Part shown: positions 54,375 through 64,000 of the stretch, piece after piece
How the letters are laid out: the number at the start of each line of letters is the position of its first letter
Position numbering within the stretch: position 1 is the stretch's first letter
Assembly: GCA_025363385.1 (NCBI GenBank)
Contig: JANYEA010000153.1
Coordinates: forward strand, 1-64,000
Reading direction: 5' to 3'
From: Bacteroidota bacterium
GTDB lineage: Bacteria; Bacteroidota; Bacteroidia; Chitinophagales; Chitinophagaceae
Length of the DNA: 64,000 nt
Program-made: the position numbers and the translations under genes
The notes under the pieces: model-generated
What the model was told of the DNA's origin: nothing
What the model saw: the letters and a program-made list of their open reading frames with translations, nothing else
The model's database searches: none

Positions 54375-55811
54375 TTATTCAGGTCTTTTTTGATTATTCA
54401 CGGCAATATAATAAAGGGGTACACCTAATGCTGTGATCCCTAATCCCCATAATGAATAAGTGGGCGATGCCCATACAAGCCCTACACAGAAAAGGATTCC
54501 CATTATTATATATATCAAAGGTAATACGGGATATCCAAATGCTTTATAGGGTCTTTCTACATTTGGCAATTTTTTACGAAGTATGAAAATACCTATGATT
54601 GTTAAAATATAAAATATAACAACCACAAAAGAAACCATGGTTAAAAGGTCTCCATATTTTCCACTTAAACATAATAGTGATGCAACCACACACTGAATCC
54701 ATAACGCATATTCTGGTACTGCATTTTTATTTAGTTCACCTGTTTTCTTAAAAAATAATCCATCTTTTGCCATCGTATAATACACCCTTGCACCTGCTAA
54801 GATTAATCCGTTATTGCATCCAAAAGTTGAAATCATAATCATTACAGCAATCACAATAGTTCCAGCATTTCCAAAAATAGCATTAGCTGCAGTTACTGCC
54901 ACACGATCATTTTCTGCGTAAGCAATTTGTTGCAGAGGCAACACATTCAAATACATCAGGTTTGCAGTAACATAAATTAATGTTACAATGAGTGTTCCAA
55001 AAAATAAGCTGAGCCCAATATTTCTTTGAGGGTTTTTAATTTCGCCGGCAATGAAAGTTACATTGTTCCAGCTATCGCTACTAAAAATACTACCTACCAT
55101 GGCTGCTGAAATTGCTCCAATCAAAACTGCGCCAGATATAGGTTGCCAGCTAGTAGGCTGTAATACACCAGCAGAATTTTTAGAACCAAGATCTTGCACC
55201 GCAGTAAAAGCATTATGCCAATTCTCTGACCAAAAACTCTGCTTGGCTAACAAAAATCCAAACACAATTAATCCAAAAAGCGACACCAATTTTGTTACAG
55301 TGAAAGTGGATTGTATTATTTTTCCTCCCTTCACACCTCTCGTGTTACTATACGTTAAAAACACAATGAGTGCAATTGCTAAAAGCTGTGCAGCAGAAAT
55401 TTTTAAGAACCCAAAGTCAACTAAAATATTACCCTCTCCCACAGCAGGAATTAAATAAGCGGTAAACCTTGCAAATGCCACTCCTACTGCAGCGATAGTT
55501 GCTGTTTGTATCACGGAAAAAAAGCTCCAGCCAAATAAAAAGCCAACTAATGGATTATACGCTTCTTTCAAATATACATACTGACCACCTGCTTTCGGAT
55601 ACATCGCACTTAACTCTCCATAGCTAACAGCTGCGGTGATGGTCATAAATCCTGTAATTAACCACACAAGAATAAGCCATCCGGCACTTCCTACATTTCT
55701 TGTAATATCAGCACTTACAATAAAAATTCCGGATCCAATCATTCCTCCCGCAACAATCATGGTTGCATCGAATAGTCCTAATGTGGGTTTAAATTGGGCA
55801 TTTGTACTCAT
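54375..55811 (-). CDS. APC family amino acid permease
   Basis: A 478-residue polytopic protein with 12 helices. It starts GLFDATMIVAGGMIGSGIFI, the conserved unwound-helix substrate motif (GSGIF) of APC transporters, followed by GWLILVWLITGFMTITAAVSYGELSAMYPKAGGQYVYLKEA split across helices 2-3. It resembles serine/threonine or LAT-type exchangers in Bacteroidota. The ATG touches the T-run of the ompH terminator, and the gene leads an operon with rfaE1 and ispD. Confidence 0.88.
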   Translation of the reverse strand: MSTNAQFKPTLGLFDATMIVAGGMIGSGIFIVSADITRNVGSAGWLILVWLITGFMTITAAVSYGELSAMYPKAGGQYVYLKEAYNPLVGFLFGWSFFSVIQTATIAAVGVAFARFTAYLIPAVGEGNILVDFGFLKISAAQLLAIALIVFLTYSNTRGVKGGKIIQSTFTVTKLVSLFGLIVFGFLLAKQSFWSENWHNAFTAVQDLGSKNSAGVLQPTSWQPISGAVLIGAISAAMVGSIFSSDSWNNVTFIAGEIKNPQRNIGLSLFFGTLIVTLIYVTANLMYLNVLPLQQIAYAENDRVAVTAANAIFGNAGTIVIAVMIMISTFGCNNGLILAGARVYYTMAKDGLFFKKTGELNKNAVPEYALWIQCVVASLLCLSGKYGDLLTMVSFVVVIFYILTIIGIFILRKKLPNVERPYKAFGYPVLPLIYIIMGILFCVGLVWASPTYSLWGLGITALGVPLYYIAVNNQKRPE

Positions 55812-55842
55812 AAAAAAAATCCCGCTTTTAAGAACGGGATTT
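55809..55842 (-). terminator. Intrinsic terminator after ompH abutting the permease start
   Basis: On the minus strand AAATCCCG and CGGGATTT form a perfect 8-bp stem with a 10-nt loop, followed by five more T and then ATG of the permease. It lies about 26 bases after the ompH stop. Confidence 0.75.
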
Positions 55843-55868
55843 GAAGATAATAAATATGATTGAAGTTC

Positions 55869-56453
55869 TTACTTCTTCTTGTATTGACTATTCAGACCTA
55901 CAATCAGATCTCCAGTAATATTGTATGCTGTGTCTTTTAAATAAATTAAATCAGGAGAGTTAGTCATGATATATGAAAACCCTTTATCCTTATTGTAATC
56001 TTTCAAAAAGTCTTCAATTTTCTTTTTTACTTCCTGCAAACGCTTAAAACTTTCGTTTTGTAATTCTTGATTCATCATCTGCTCTTTATTCTGAAAAGTT
56101 TTTTCCATTTGAGACAGTTCTTGTTGTTTTCCAGCAAGTTCAGCCTGAGTCATACCCTGAGCAGTTTTTTGTAGCTCCTGGTATTTAGCAACAAAAGTAT
56201 TTTTCATTTCAGCTAACTGGCGACCATTATCTTGCTCTTTACCACGCAAAGTATTTCTCACTTCTTTGAAATACTCGTAATGGTTTTCAATTGAATCCAT
56301 TTCAAAATAACCGATCTTAAAATTACCTGAAGCTACAGCACTATTAGAAGTAGTGACAGGTGACGTGGTTTTTTTAGAAGAAAAATGCAAGTAAAATAAA
56401 ATGGCTATTGCAATAGCCAAAGCAGTATTTATGTAAAATGACGAATTTTTCAT
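55869..56453 (-). CDS. OmpH/Skp family periplasmic chaperone-like protein
   Basis: The ORF opens at 56498; ATG at codon 16 (56453, MKNSSFYINTALAIAI) is preferred, preceded by AGGTTC as a weak ribosome-binding site, giving 194 residues. An N-terminal hydrophobic helix (NTALAIAIAILFYLHF) is followed by FKIGYFEMDSIENHYEYFKE, the Skp start, and a long coiled coil (ELAGKQQELSQMEKTFQNKE). It ends FSYIMTNSPDLIYLKDTAYN, the Skp C-terminal strand. It should help outer membrane protein folding, possibly tethered to the inner membrane. Confidence 0.82.
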   Translation of the reverse strand: MKNSSFYINTALAIAIAILFYLHFSSKKTTSPVTTSNSAVASGNFKIGYFEMDSIENHYEYFKEVRNTLRGKEQDNGRQLAEMKNTFVAKYQELQKTAQGMTQAELAGKQQELSQMEKTFQNKEQMMNQELQNESFKRLQEVKKKIEDFLKDYNKDKGFSYIMTNSPDLIYLKDTAYNITGDLIVGLNSQYKKK

Positions 56454-56496
56454 GAACCTTTTTTTTAAATAATGGGGGGTAGAATACTTTCTGTTC

Positions 56497-56532
56497 AAAA
56501 TAAAAGTAGGAAGTTTTTACACTCCCTACTTT
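56497..56532 (-). terminator. Intrinsic terminator after rpoC
   Basis: On the minus strand AAAGTAGG and CCTACTTT form an 8-bp stem with a 14-nt loop, followed by TATTTT. It lies about 30 bases after the rpoC stop and ends the rpoBC transcript before ompH. Confidence 0.65.
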
Positions 56533-56561
56533 CTTAGTTTATTTATTAACAGAACTATCGC

Positions 56562-59500
56562 TTATTCTTCCTCATCAAAGCTCATCGCTTCGCGGGTTGT
56601 AGCTAATACTTCGTATTCTTCTTTGCTTCCAACAATCATATTGTCAAACTCTTTCTGACCAGAACCTGCAGGGATCAAATGACCCGTAATTACGTTCTCT
56701 TTCAATCCCAACATTAAGTCTGTCTTACCTTGAATGGCAGCCTGACTCAATACTTTGGTTGTTTCCTGGAACGACGCAGCTGAAATCCAACTTTGTACAC
56801 CCAAAGAAGCTTTCGTAATACCCAACAATACCGGAGTAGCCGTTGCAGGTTTTGCATCCCTTACTTCTACTAGTTTCTTGTCGCTTCTACGAAGGATAGA
56901 GTTTTCTTCACGGAATTCACGAACTGTAACAATCTGACCAGCTTTGAATTTGCTGCTTTCGCCAGCTTCAGTTACTACTTTCTTGTCGTAGATACGGTCG
57001 TTCTCTTCGATAAAGTCGAAGCGATCTTCCAGGTCTTCCTCTAAGAATTTAGTATCACCAGCATCAACGATTTCAACCTTCTTCATCATCTGACGAACGA
57101 TCACCTCAACGTGCTTATCATTAATCTTCACACCTTGTAAACGGTATACCTCTTGGATCTCGTTTACAACGTATTCCTGAACAGCGAATGGTCCTTTGAT
57201 GGTTAAGATATCTGCAGGAGCAATTTGTCCGTCAGACATCGGTGTACCCGCTTTTACAAAGTCGCCATCCTGCACCAGAATCTGGCGTGTTAAAGGAACT
57301 AAGTATTTCTTTACCATTCCGTCTCTAGACTCAACGATGATTTCTCGGTTACCACGTTTCACATTACCAAAAGCAACTACACCATCAATTTCACATACAA
57401 TCGCAGGGTTACCTGGATTACGTGCTTCGAACAATTCAGTTACACGAGGCAGACCTCCAGTGATATCTCTTAATTTACCTAACACACGTGGTATTTTCAC
57501 CAACACCTGTCCGGCTTTTACATCATCACCTTCTTCTACTCCTATATGCGATCCAACTGGTAAGTTATAGTGTTTGGTTTCTTTACCACCTTCTACAACA
57601 ATTGTTGGGATCTTGGTTTTGTCTTTTGTTTCAATAACTACTTTCTCTCTGTGACCAGTTTGTTCATCTGCTTCATCACGGTAAGTAACACCATCGATAA
57701 CATCAGAGAACTTAATAACTCCGTTTACTTCCGCAACGATTACGTTGTTGAATGGATCCCAGGTACAGATAGTATCTCCTTTCTTAACAACCATTCCGTC
57801 TTTCACGTTTAAAGTTGCGCCGTAAGGAACGTTATTTGTTATCATTAAACGATCGTTCTTCACGTCCATGATACGAACCTCACCGGTACGACCAATTACG
57901 ATACGAACTTTATTTCCTTCGTTATTGATAGCATCTACCGTTCTCAAACCATCGAATTGAATTGTACCATCAAACTTAGCGTTCAAGGTGGATTCGATAT
58001 TAGAAGAACCGGCAACACCACCCACGTGGAAAGTACGTAATGTTAACTGTGTACCAGGTTCACCAATTGATTGTGCTGCGATGATACCTACTGCATCACC
58101 ACGTTGTGCAATGTATCCAGTAGCTAAATTCTTACCATAACATTTTACACAAACACCACGCTTCGCTTCGCAGGTTAAGACAGAACGAATTTCAACAGTT
58201 TCAATACCACTGTCTTCAATTTGTTTTGCGATATCATGAGAAATTTCTTCACCAGCAAGGATGATCAATTCTTCCGTTACTGGGTGGTATACATTATGTA
58301 AAGAAGTACGGCCTTCAATTCTATCAGACAATGGTTCAATCACATCTTCATTATCTTTTAATGCTGATGTTGCATTTCCACGTAATGTACCGCAATCATC
58401 ATCTGCAATAACAACGTCTTGAGATACGTCAACCAAACGACGAGTTAAGTAACCCGCATCCGCTGTTTTCAAGGCAGTATCCGCAAGACCTTTACGAGCA
58501 CCGTGTGTGGAGATAAAGTAATCCAATACGTTTAGTCCGCCTTTAAAATTCGATAAGATTGGATTTTCAATTACCTCAGAACCAGAGCTTCCACTCTTAC
58601 GTGGTTTCGCCATCAATCCACGAATACCTACCAACTGTTTAACCTGTGTTTTACTACCACGGGCTCCAGAATCCAACATCATGTAAACAGAGTTGAACCC
58701 TTGTTTATCAGTAGCCATTTCTTTAATCAAGGTTTCTGTGATACGTGTATCTACACGGCTCCAGATATCGATTACTTGGTTATAACGTTCGTTATTTGTA
58801 ATCAATCCCATATTATAGTTTTCCCAAACTTCGTCTACTTCTAATTTTGCATTATCCAATAATTGGTCGCGCAAATCTGGAACAATCAAGTCGTTTACAC
58901 TGAAGCTCAATCCACCACGGAATGCCATACGGAATCCAAGTGTTTTGATATCATCCAGGAACTTAGCAGTTTTTGGAACGTCAGTGATTTTGATGATATC
59001 TCCGATAATTTCACGAAGATTTTTCTTGGTCAACAATGCATTGATATAACCAACTTCTACAGGTACATTCTGATTAAACAGAACGCGACCAACTGTTGTA
59101 TCTATCAATTTCAAGCCTAGTTTACCATTCTCACGCACCATTGTTCTTACACGAATGTTGGCATGAAGATCTACTACTCTTTCATTGTATGCTATCACAA
59201 CCTCATCCATGTTGTAAAAAGCCATTCCACCACCCTTCACAATTTCTGTGTCGGTTGTTTTCTTACCCTTGGTCATGTAATACAATCCCAATACCATGTC
59301 CTGAGAAGGAAGGGTGATTGGTGTACCATTTTGAGGGTTCAAAATATTGTGTGAAGACAACATCAATAACTGGGCTTCCAAAATCGCTGCATTGCTCAAA
59401 GGCACGTGCACCGCCATCTGGTCACCATCGAAATCGGCGTTGAACGAAGAAGTTACCAATGGGTGTAATTGGATTGCTTTTCCTTCAACAAGTTTTGGTT

Positions 59501-60845
59501 GGAAAGCCTGGATTGATAAACGGTGCAATGTTGGGGCACGGTTTAGCATGATCGGATGGCCTTTCAAAATATTTTCTAAGATATCCCAAACAACTGCTTC
59601 TTTGCGATCTACTAATTTCTTAGCGCTCTTCACAGTTTTTACGATACCTCTTTCAATTAATTTGCGAATAACAAATGGCTTAAATAATTCCGCAGCCATA
59701 TCTTTTGGTAAACCGCACTCGTGTATTTTCAATTCAGGTCCTACAACGATTACAGAACGTCCAGAATAATCCACACGCTTACCTAACAAGTTCTGACGGA
59801 AACGTCCTTGCTTACCTTTCAATACATCGCTCAATGATTTTAATGCGCGTCCACCCTCTGCTTTAACAGCATTTGATTTACGGCTATTATCGAACAAAGA
59901 ATCGATGGCTTCTTGTAACATACGTTTTTCATTACGTAAGATTACTTCAGGAGCTTTGATCTCTAACAAACGCTTTAAACGGTTGTTACGGATAATTACG
60001 CGACGGTATAAATCATTCAAATCAGAAGAAGCGAAACGGCCACCATCCAATGGTACCAATGGACGCAATTCTGGAGGAATAACAGGAATATACTGCATTA
60101 CCATCCACTCAGGGCGGTTGGTGATACGAGTACTAGCATCACGGAATGATTCCACTACGCTCAAACGCTTTAAGGCATCTGCTTTACGTTGTTGAGAAGT
60201 TTCAGTTGCTGCTGCATTACGCAATGAGAAACTCAAACCGTCCAAATCAATTCTTTCTAATAGAGCGTGAACTGCTTCAGCACCCATTTTAGCTATGAAT
60301 TTTTGTGGATCATCATCAGGTAAATACTGATTTTCTTTTGGCAAATTATCCAAGATATCTAAGTATTCTTCTTCAGTAAGAAGATCACCCATATTCATGT
60401 CCTTGATACCACCCTGAATAACCACATATCTTTCGTAATAAACGATAGTTTCTAATTTCTTAGAACTCATTCCTAACAAATAACCAATCTTGTTGGGCAA
60501 ACTTTTGAAGTACCAGATGTGAACTACTGGAACTACTAATTTGATATGACCCATGCGCTCGCGGCGCACTTTCTTTTCAGTTACTTCAACACCACAACGG
60601 TCACACACGATGCCCTTATAACGGATACGCTTATACTTTCCACAAGCACACTCGTAGTCCTTTACTGGTCCGAAGATTCTTTCACAAAACAAACCATCAC
60701 GCTCCGGTTTATAAGTACGGTAGTTAATGGTTTCAGGCTTTAGCACTTCACCAAAGCTTCTTTCCAGAATACTATCTGGAGAAGCCAGACTGATAGTGAT
60801 CTGTGAAAAAGTTGGCCTCGGTTTGTTATCTCTTTTGATTGCCAT
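56562..60845 (-). CDS. rpoC: DNA-directed RNA polymerase subunit beta'
   Basis: A complete 1427-residue beta' subunit. The N-terminus has the zinc site [20 protein letters not shown], then the lid/rudder region and the invariant catalytic [12 protein letters not shown] with three Asp for magnesium. The second zinc-ribbon set includes [13 protein letters not shown]. The bridge helix lies near [19 protein letters not shown]. It ends [12 protein letters not shown]. The length fits Bacteroidota rpoC. It is transcribed from rpoB, which lies 99 bases upstream. Confidence 0.97.
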   Translation of the reverse strand: MAIKRDNKPRPTFSQITISLASPDSILERSFGEVLKPETINYRTYKPERDGLFCERIFGPVKDYECACGKYKRIRYKGIVCDRCGVEVTEKKVRRERMGHIKLVVPVVHIWYFKSLPNKIGYLLGMSSKKLETIVYYERYVVIQGGIKDMNMGDLLTEEEYLDILDNLPKENQYLPDDDPQKFIAKMGAEAVHALLERIDLDGLSFSLRNAAATETSQQRKADALKRLSVVESFRDASTRITNRPEWMVMQYIPVIPPELRPLVPLDGGRFASSDLNDLYRRVIIRNNRLKRLLEIKAPEVILRNEKRMLQEAIDSLFDNSRKSNAVKAEGGRALKSLSDVLKGKQGRFRQNLLGKRVDYSGRSVIVVGPELKIHECGLPKDMAAELFKPFVIRKLIERGIVKTVKSAKKLVDRKEAVVWDILENILKGHPIMLNRAPTLHRLSIQAFQPKLVEGKAIQLHPLVTSSFNADFDGDQMAVHVPLSNAAILEAQLLMLSSHNILNPQNGTPITLPSQDMVLGLYYMTKGKKTTDTEIVKGGGMAFYNMDEVVIAYNERVVDLHANIRVRTMVRENGKLGLKLIDTTVGRVLFNQNVPVEVGYINALLTKKNLREIIGDIIKITDVPKTAKFLDDIKTLGFRMAFRGGLSFSVNDLIVPDLRDQLLDNAKLEVDEVWENYNMGLITNNERYNQVIDIWSRVDTRITETLIKEMATDKQGFNSVYMMLDSGARGSKTQVKQLVGIRGLMAKPRKSGSSGSEVIENPILSNFKGGLNVLDYFISTHGARKGLADTALKTADAGYLTRRLVDVSQDVVIADDDCGTLRGNATSALKDNEDVIEPLSDRIEGRTSLHNVYHPVTEELIILAGEEISHDIAKQIEDSGIETVEIRSVLTCEAKRGVCVKCYGKNLATGYIAQRGDAVGIIAAQSIGEPGTQLTLRTFHVGGVAGSSNIESTLNAKFDGTIQFDGLRTVDAINNEGNKVRIVIGRTGEVRIMDVKNDRLMITNNVPYGATLNVKDGMVVKKGDTICTWDPFNNVIVAEVNGVIKFSDVIDGVTYRDEADEQTGHREKVVIETKDKTKIPTIVVEGGKETKHYNLPVGSHIGVEEGDDVKAGQVLVKIPRVLGKLRDITGGLPRVTELFEARNPGNPAIVCEIDGVVAFGNVKRGNREIIVESRDGMVKKYLVPLTRQILVQDGDFVKAGTPMSDGQIAPADILTIKGPFAVQEYVVNEIQEVYRLQGVKINDKHVEVIVRQMMKKVEIVDAGDTKFLEEDLEDRFDFIEENDRIYDKKVVTEAGESSKFKAGQIVTVREFREENSILRRSDKKLVEVRDAKPATATPVLLGITKASLGVQSWISAASFQETTKVLSQAAIQGKTDLMLGLKENVITGHLIPAGSGQKEFDNMIVGSKEEYEVLATTREAMSFDEEE

Positions 60846-60896
60846 ATTGCTATTGAGAATTTGTAGATTAATATTTTTTAATACTGTTTGGAATCA

Positions 60897-60935
60897 GAAA
60901 GTGGATCATCGCTTTTAGTGCGATCATCCACTTTC
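60897..60935 (-). other. Long hairpin in the rpoB-rpoC spacer
   Basis: GAAAGTGGATCATCGC and GCGATCATCCACTTTC pair over 16 bp with one C/C mismatch and a 7-nt loop, inside the 99-base spacer. No T-run follows on the minus strand, so it is not a standard intrinsic terminator. It may be an RNase III processing site or an mRNA stabiliser. Confidence 0.55.
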
Positions 60936-60944
60936 ATTCCTATC

Positions 60945-63900
60945 TTATTCGAACTTTAAATCAAGTCCTAATCCTCTCAATTCATGTACCAATACATTGA
61001 ATGATTCAGGAACACCCGGACGTGGGATATTATCTCCCTTCACAATGGCTTCGTACGTTTTAGCACGGCCAATGATATCATCCGATTTGAGGGTTAACAA
61101 TTCCTGTAAGATATTAGCTGCACCATATGCTTCCAGTGCCCAAACCTCCATCTCACCAAAACGCTGACCACCAAACTGTGCTTTACCACCCAACGGTTGT
61201 TGAGTAATCAAACTGTATGGTCCGATTGAACGGGCGTGCATCTTATCATCAACCATGTGGTGTAGTTTGATCATGTAAATCACACCCACAGTGGCTTTCT
61301 GATGGAAACGCTCACCTGTTTCACCATCGTATAAATAAGTATGTCCATTTCTAGGAATTCCAGCCTGAACACAGTACTCTTCGATTTGTGTAGTTGAAGC
61401 ACCATCGAAAATCGGTGTTGCAAACTTCACGCCTAAACGCTTACCAGTCCATCCTAAAATGGTTTCATAAATCTGACCCAAATTCATCCTTGAAGGCACC
61501 CCAAGTGGATTCAATACGATATCTACTGGTGTTCCATCTTCCATGAATGGTAAGTCTTCAGCACGTACAATTTTTGCAACAATACCTTTGTTACCATGGC
61601 GACCCGCCATCTTATCACCCACTTTCAACTTACGCTTAACAGCCAGATAAACTTTAGCAAGTTTCAACACACCAGCTGGTAATTCATCACCAATTGAGAT
61701 ATTGAATTTCTCACGCTTGTATCTACCTAACTCTTCATTAAACTTAATGCTGTAGTTGTGTAATAAAGTGTTAATCTGATCATCCGTTTTTGCATCAGCA
61801 GTCCATCCCAAAGGATTTACGTTTTGATAATCGATTGTTGATAAATTCTTTTGATTGAATTTAGCACCCTTCCCAATTAGCATTTCTCCGAAATTATTGC
61901 TAACACCTGTAGATGATTTGTCTTTCAACAAAGTCTGCAATTTATCTAACAACAATTCTTTGATTGATTCAACATTCTGCTGATGAACTTTCTCCACTTT
62001 TTCTAACTGTGCTTTTTCACGAATCTTTCCGTTCTTATCTTTCTTAGCACGTTGGAATAATTTTTTATCGATTACAACACCTTCAGTTCCGTTTGGAGCT
62101 TTCAAAGAAGCATCTTTTGCATCACCGGCTTTGTCTCCAAAGATGGCACGCAATAATTTTTCTTCTGGTGTTGGATCTGATTCACCTTTTGGAGTGATTT
62201 TACCAATCAAGATATCGCCTTCCTTAATGGTAGCACCAATACGGATAATACCATTCTCATCAAGATCTTTAGTAGCATCTTCTGAAACGTTAGGAATATC
62301 TGGAGTTAATTCTTCTTCACCCAATTTAGTATCGCGAACTTCTAATTCATATTCTTCAATGTGAACAGAGGTAAATAAATCTTCACGAACTACTCTTTCA
62401 CTAATTACAATCGCATCTTCAAAGTTGTAACCTTTCCATGGCATGAATGCCACTTGTAAGTTTCTTCCTAAAGCGAGTTCTCCATTTTGAGTAGCATATC
62501 CTTCAGTTAAGAAATCACCTTTTTTAACTTGCTGACCTTTCTTCACAGCTGGGCGAAGATTGATACAAGTTGCCTGGTTCGTTTTCATGAACTTAGTAAG
62601 TGTATACACTTGTAAGTCATCATTAAAGCTCACTAAACGATCTAAGTCATTTCTATCGTAACGAACATGAATATGATTAGCATCTACAAATTCAACCACA
62701 CCATTACCTTCAGCGTGGATTTGAATACGTGCATCGCGTGCAGCTTTTCCTTCCAGTCCGGTACCCACAATAGGAGCTTCCAAACGGATTAATGGAACAG
62801 CCTGACGTTGCATGTTAGATCCCATCAAGGCACGGTTAGCATCATCATGTTCTAAGAAAGGAATCAAAGAAGCACTCAAACCAACAATTTGGTTAGGAGC
62901 TACATCCATAAATTCTACTTCTTCTTTATCAAGGATTGGGAAGTCGCCTGTTTGACGAGATACTACGCGATCTTCAGCAAAAGCACCATCCGCTTTTAAC
63001 GGTGTGTTACTTTGTGCAATCTTTGCAGAGTCTTCCTCTTCAGCACTTAAGAAAGTAAGGGTATCCATATTTACTTTACCAGCTTCTACTTTACGGTAAG
63101 GGGTTTCAATGAATCCCATATCGTTAATAGCAGCGTGTACGCAAAGTGTAGAGATTAGACCGATGTTTGGTCCTTCAGGGGTTTCAATAGTACATAAACG
63201 ACCGTAGTGCGAATAGTGTACGTCACGAACCTCGAAACCAGCACGCTCTCTGCTCAAACCTCCTGGTCCAAGTGCGGAGATACGACGCTTGTGCGTGATC
63301 TCACTCAATGGATTGGTTTGGTCTAAGAATTGAGATAACTGAGAAGTACCGAAGAATGAGTTAATAACAGAAGATAATGTACGCGCGTTGATCAGATCAA
63401 CAGGTGTAAATACCTCGTTATCACGAACATTCATACGCTCACGGATTGTTCTAGCCATACGAGCCAAACCAACACCGAATTGAGCATACAATTGCTCACC
63501 CACTGTACGAACGCGGCGGTTACTCAAATGATCGATATCATCGATCTCAGCTTTACCGTTGGTTAAGCGTACCAGGTACTTAATGATTTCAATAATATCA
63601 GGCTTAGTTAATACCTTCTTTTCCAAAGGATATTCCAAACCTAATTTACGGTTAATCTTATAACGACCAACTTCTCCTAAATCATAACGTTTGTCGGAGA
63701 AAAATAATTTATCAATAATACCACGAGCAGTTTCATTATCAGGGGCATCAGCTCCACGCAATTGGCGATAGATATGCTGAACCGCTTCTAGTTCACTGTT
63801 AGAGGTATCTTTATTTAAAGTGTTGTATATGATTGCATAGTCGCCACCAACGTTTTCTTTTTGAATAAATACGCTCTTCACTTCCATCTCTATGATGGTT

Positions 63901-64000
63901 GCGATGGCTTCTTCATCCAAAACGGTGTCGCGTTCCATCACAATCTCGTTACGCTCGATGCTCACTACCTCACCAGTATCTTCGTCTACAAAATCTTCTA
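60945..64000 (-). CDS. rpoB: DNA-directed RNA polymerase subunit beta (5'-truncated by the window)
   Basis: The C-terminal 1006 residues of the beta subunit from the track, plus 11 more complete codons of open frame ([11 protein letters not shown] before VSIERNEIV) up to the window edge. The listed start at 63965 is a GTG inside the gene, not the true start. The complete protein in related bacteria has about 1270 residues. Motifs seen include [20 protein letters not shown] (rifampicin-pocket region), [15 protein letters not shown] and [16 protein letters not shown], and the end [14 protein letters not shown]. The rifampicin-pocket segment carries the usual D, H and S residues. Confidence 0.96.
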   Translation of the reverse strand, partial: EDFVDEDTGEVVSIERNEIVMERDTVLDEEAIATIIEMEVKSVFIQKENVGGDYAIIYNTLNKDTSNSELEAVQHIYRQLRGADAPDNETARGIIDKLFFSDKRYDLGEVGRYKINRKLGLEYPLEKKVLTKPDIIEIIKYLVRLTNGKAEIDDIDHLSNRRVRTVGEQLYAQFGVGLARMARTIRERMNVRDNEVFTPVDLINARTLSSVINSFFGTSQLSQFLDQTNPLSEITHKRRISALGPGGLSRERAGFEVRDVHYSHYGRLCTIETPEGPNIGLISTLCVHAAINDMGFIETPYRKVEAGKVNMDTLTFLSAEEEDSAKIAQSNTPLKADGAFAEDRVVSRQTGDFPILDKEEVEFMDVAPNQIVGLSASLIPFLEHDDANRALMGSNMQRQAVPLIRLEAPIVGTGLEGKAARDARIQIHAEGNGVVEFVDANHIHVRYDRNDLDRLVSFNDDLQVYTLTKFMKTNQATCINLRPAVKKGQQVKKGDFLTEGYATQNGELALGRNLQVAFMPWKGYNFEDAIVISERVVREDLFTSVHIEEYELEVRDTKLGEEELTPDIPNVSEDATKDLDENGIIRIGATIKEGDILIGKITPKGESDPTPEEKLLRAIFGDKAGDAKDASLKAPNGTEGVVIDKKLFQRAKKDKNGKIREKAQLEKVEKVHQQNVESIKELLLDKLQTLLKDKSSTGVSNNFGEMLIGKGAKFNQKNLSTIDYQNVNPLGWTADAKTDDQINTLLHNYSIKFNEELGRYKREKFNISIGDELPAGVLKLAKVYLAVKRKLKVGDKMAGRHGNKGIVAKIVRAEDLPFMEDGTPVDIVLNPLGVPSRMNLGQIYETILGWTGKRLGVKFATPIFDGASTTQIEEYCVQAGIPRNGHTYLYDGETGERFHQKATVGVIYMIKLHHMVDDKMHARSIGPYSLITQQPLGGKAQFGGQRFGEMEVWALEAYGAANILQELLTLKSDDIIGRAKTYEAIVKGDNIPRPGVPESFNVLVHELRGLGLDLKFE

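Noticed and set aside
59347-59769. Plus-strand 140-residue ORF and neighbouring ORFs within rpoC
   Set aside because: They are antisense shadows of the conserved rpoC reading frame.
63963-63965. GTG at 63965 as the rpoB start
   Set aside because: The frame continues upstream to the window edge with sensible coding sequence, and the product would lack about 260 residues of the normal beta subunit.

Overview
The window is a 64 kb piece of an AT-rich chromosome of a Bacteroidota bacterium, most likely from the Chitinophagaceae. This rests on a PorP/SprF-type outer membrane protein, a protein combining an MG2-like domain with a TonB-plug-like region, DUF4833 and DUF1080-type proteins, a GMC oxidoreductase paired with a gluconate dehydrogenase subunit 3-like protein, weak Shine-Dalgarno signals, one clear TAnnTTTG promoter motif, and RpoB/RpoC of Bacteroidota type. 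The genus is inference. I found no tRNA, rRNA, CRISPR array, insertion sequence or prophage.

Layout. 0-9 kb: a secreted six-hairpin glycosidase gene cut by an in-frame TGA, an MG2/plug protein, the GMC/subunit 3 pair and small orphan genes. 9-22.5 kb: a PorP/SprF protein, then a mostly minus-strand exopolysaccharide cluster. In transcription order this holds a single-domain response regulator, an initiating sugar transferase with a degenerate receiver domain, a short TolC-like protein, a Wzc-like chain-length protein, a processive GT2, a 46-residue membrane protein missed by the ORF track, a Wzy-like polymerase and four more glycosyltransferases. A plus-strand acetyltransferase is set into it. 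22.9-29.6 kb (plus): a quinone oxidoreductase/MaoC fusion with an acyl-CoA dehydrogenase, then a second sugar unit (Gfo/Idh oxidoreductase, second initiating sugar transferase, FemAB-like protein). 29.7-31.4 kb: a broken small secreted gene, a DUF4833 protein and a GNAT acetyltransferase.

31.4-41.9 kb is the most coherent system: a membrane-bound uptake [NiFe] hydrogenase. The minus-strand operon hyaA-hyaB-hyaC-hyaD ends in a strong terminator. The divergent plus-strand operon carries a small HPGHG membrane protein and hypA-hypB-hypF-hypC-hypD-hypE, a complete maturation set apart from nickel uptake. The small subunit has the six-cysteine pattern of the oxygen-tolerant proximal cluster. Two Crp/Fnr-like dyads 22 bp apart lie between the two operons.

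42-47.9 kb: aldehyde dehydrogenase, DUF779 protein, AraC regulator, a small outer membrane protein, a diheme cytochrome c and FabV. 48-52.7 kb (minus): SulP transporter, DUF1003, outer membrane protein, DUF1801, DUF1080 and SRPBCC genes. 52.7-64 kb (minus): ispD, the heptose-7-phosphate kinase gene, an amino acid permease, an OmpH/Skp-like gene, rpoC and a 5'-truncated rpoB running off the right edge.

All calls come from reading translations and DNA by eye. Family names rest on recognised motifs, with no database search.
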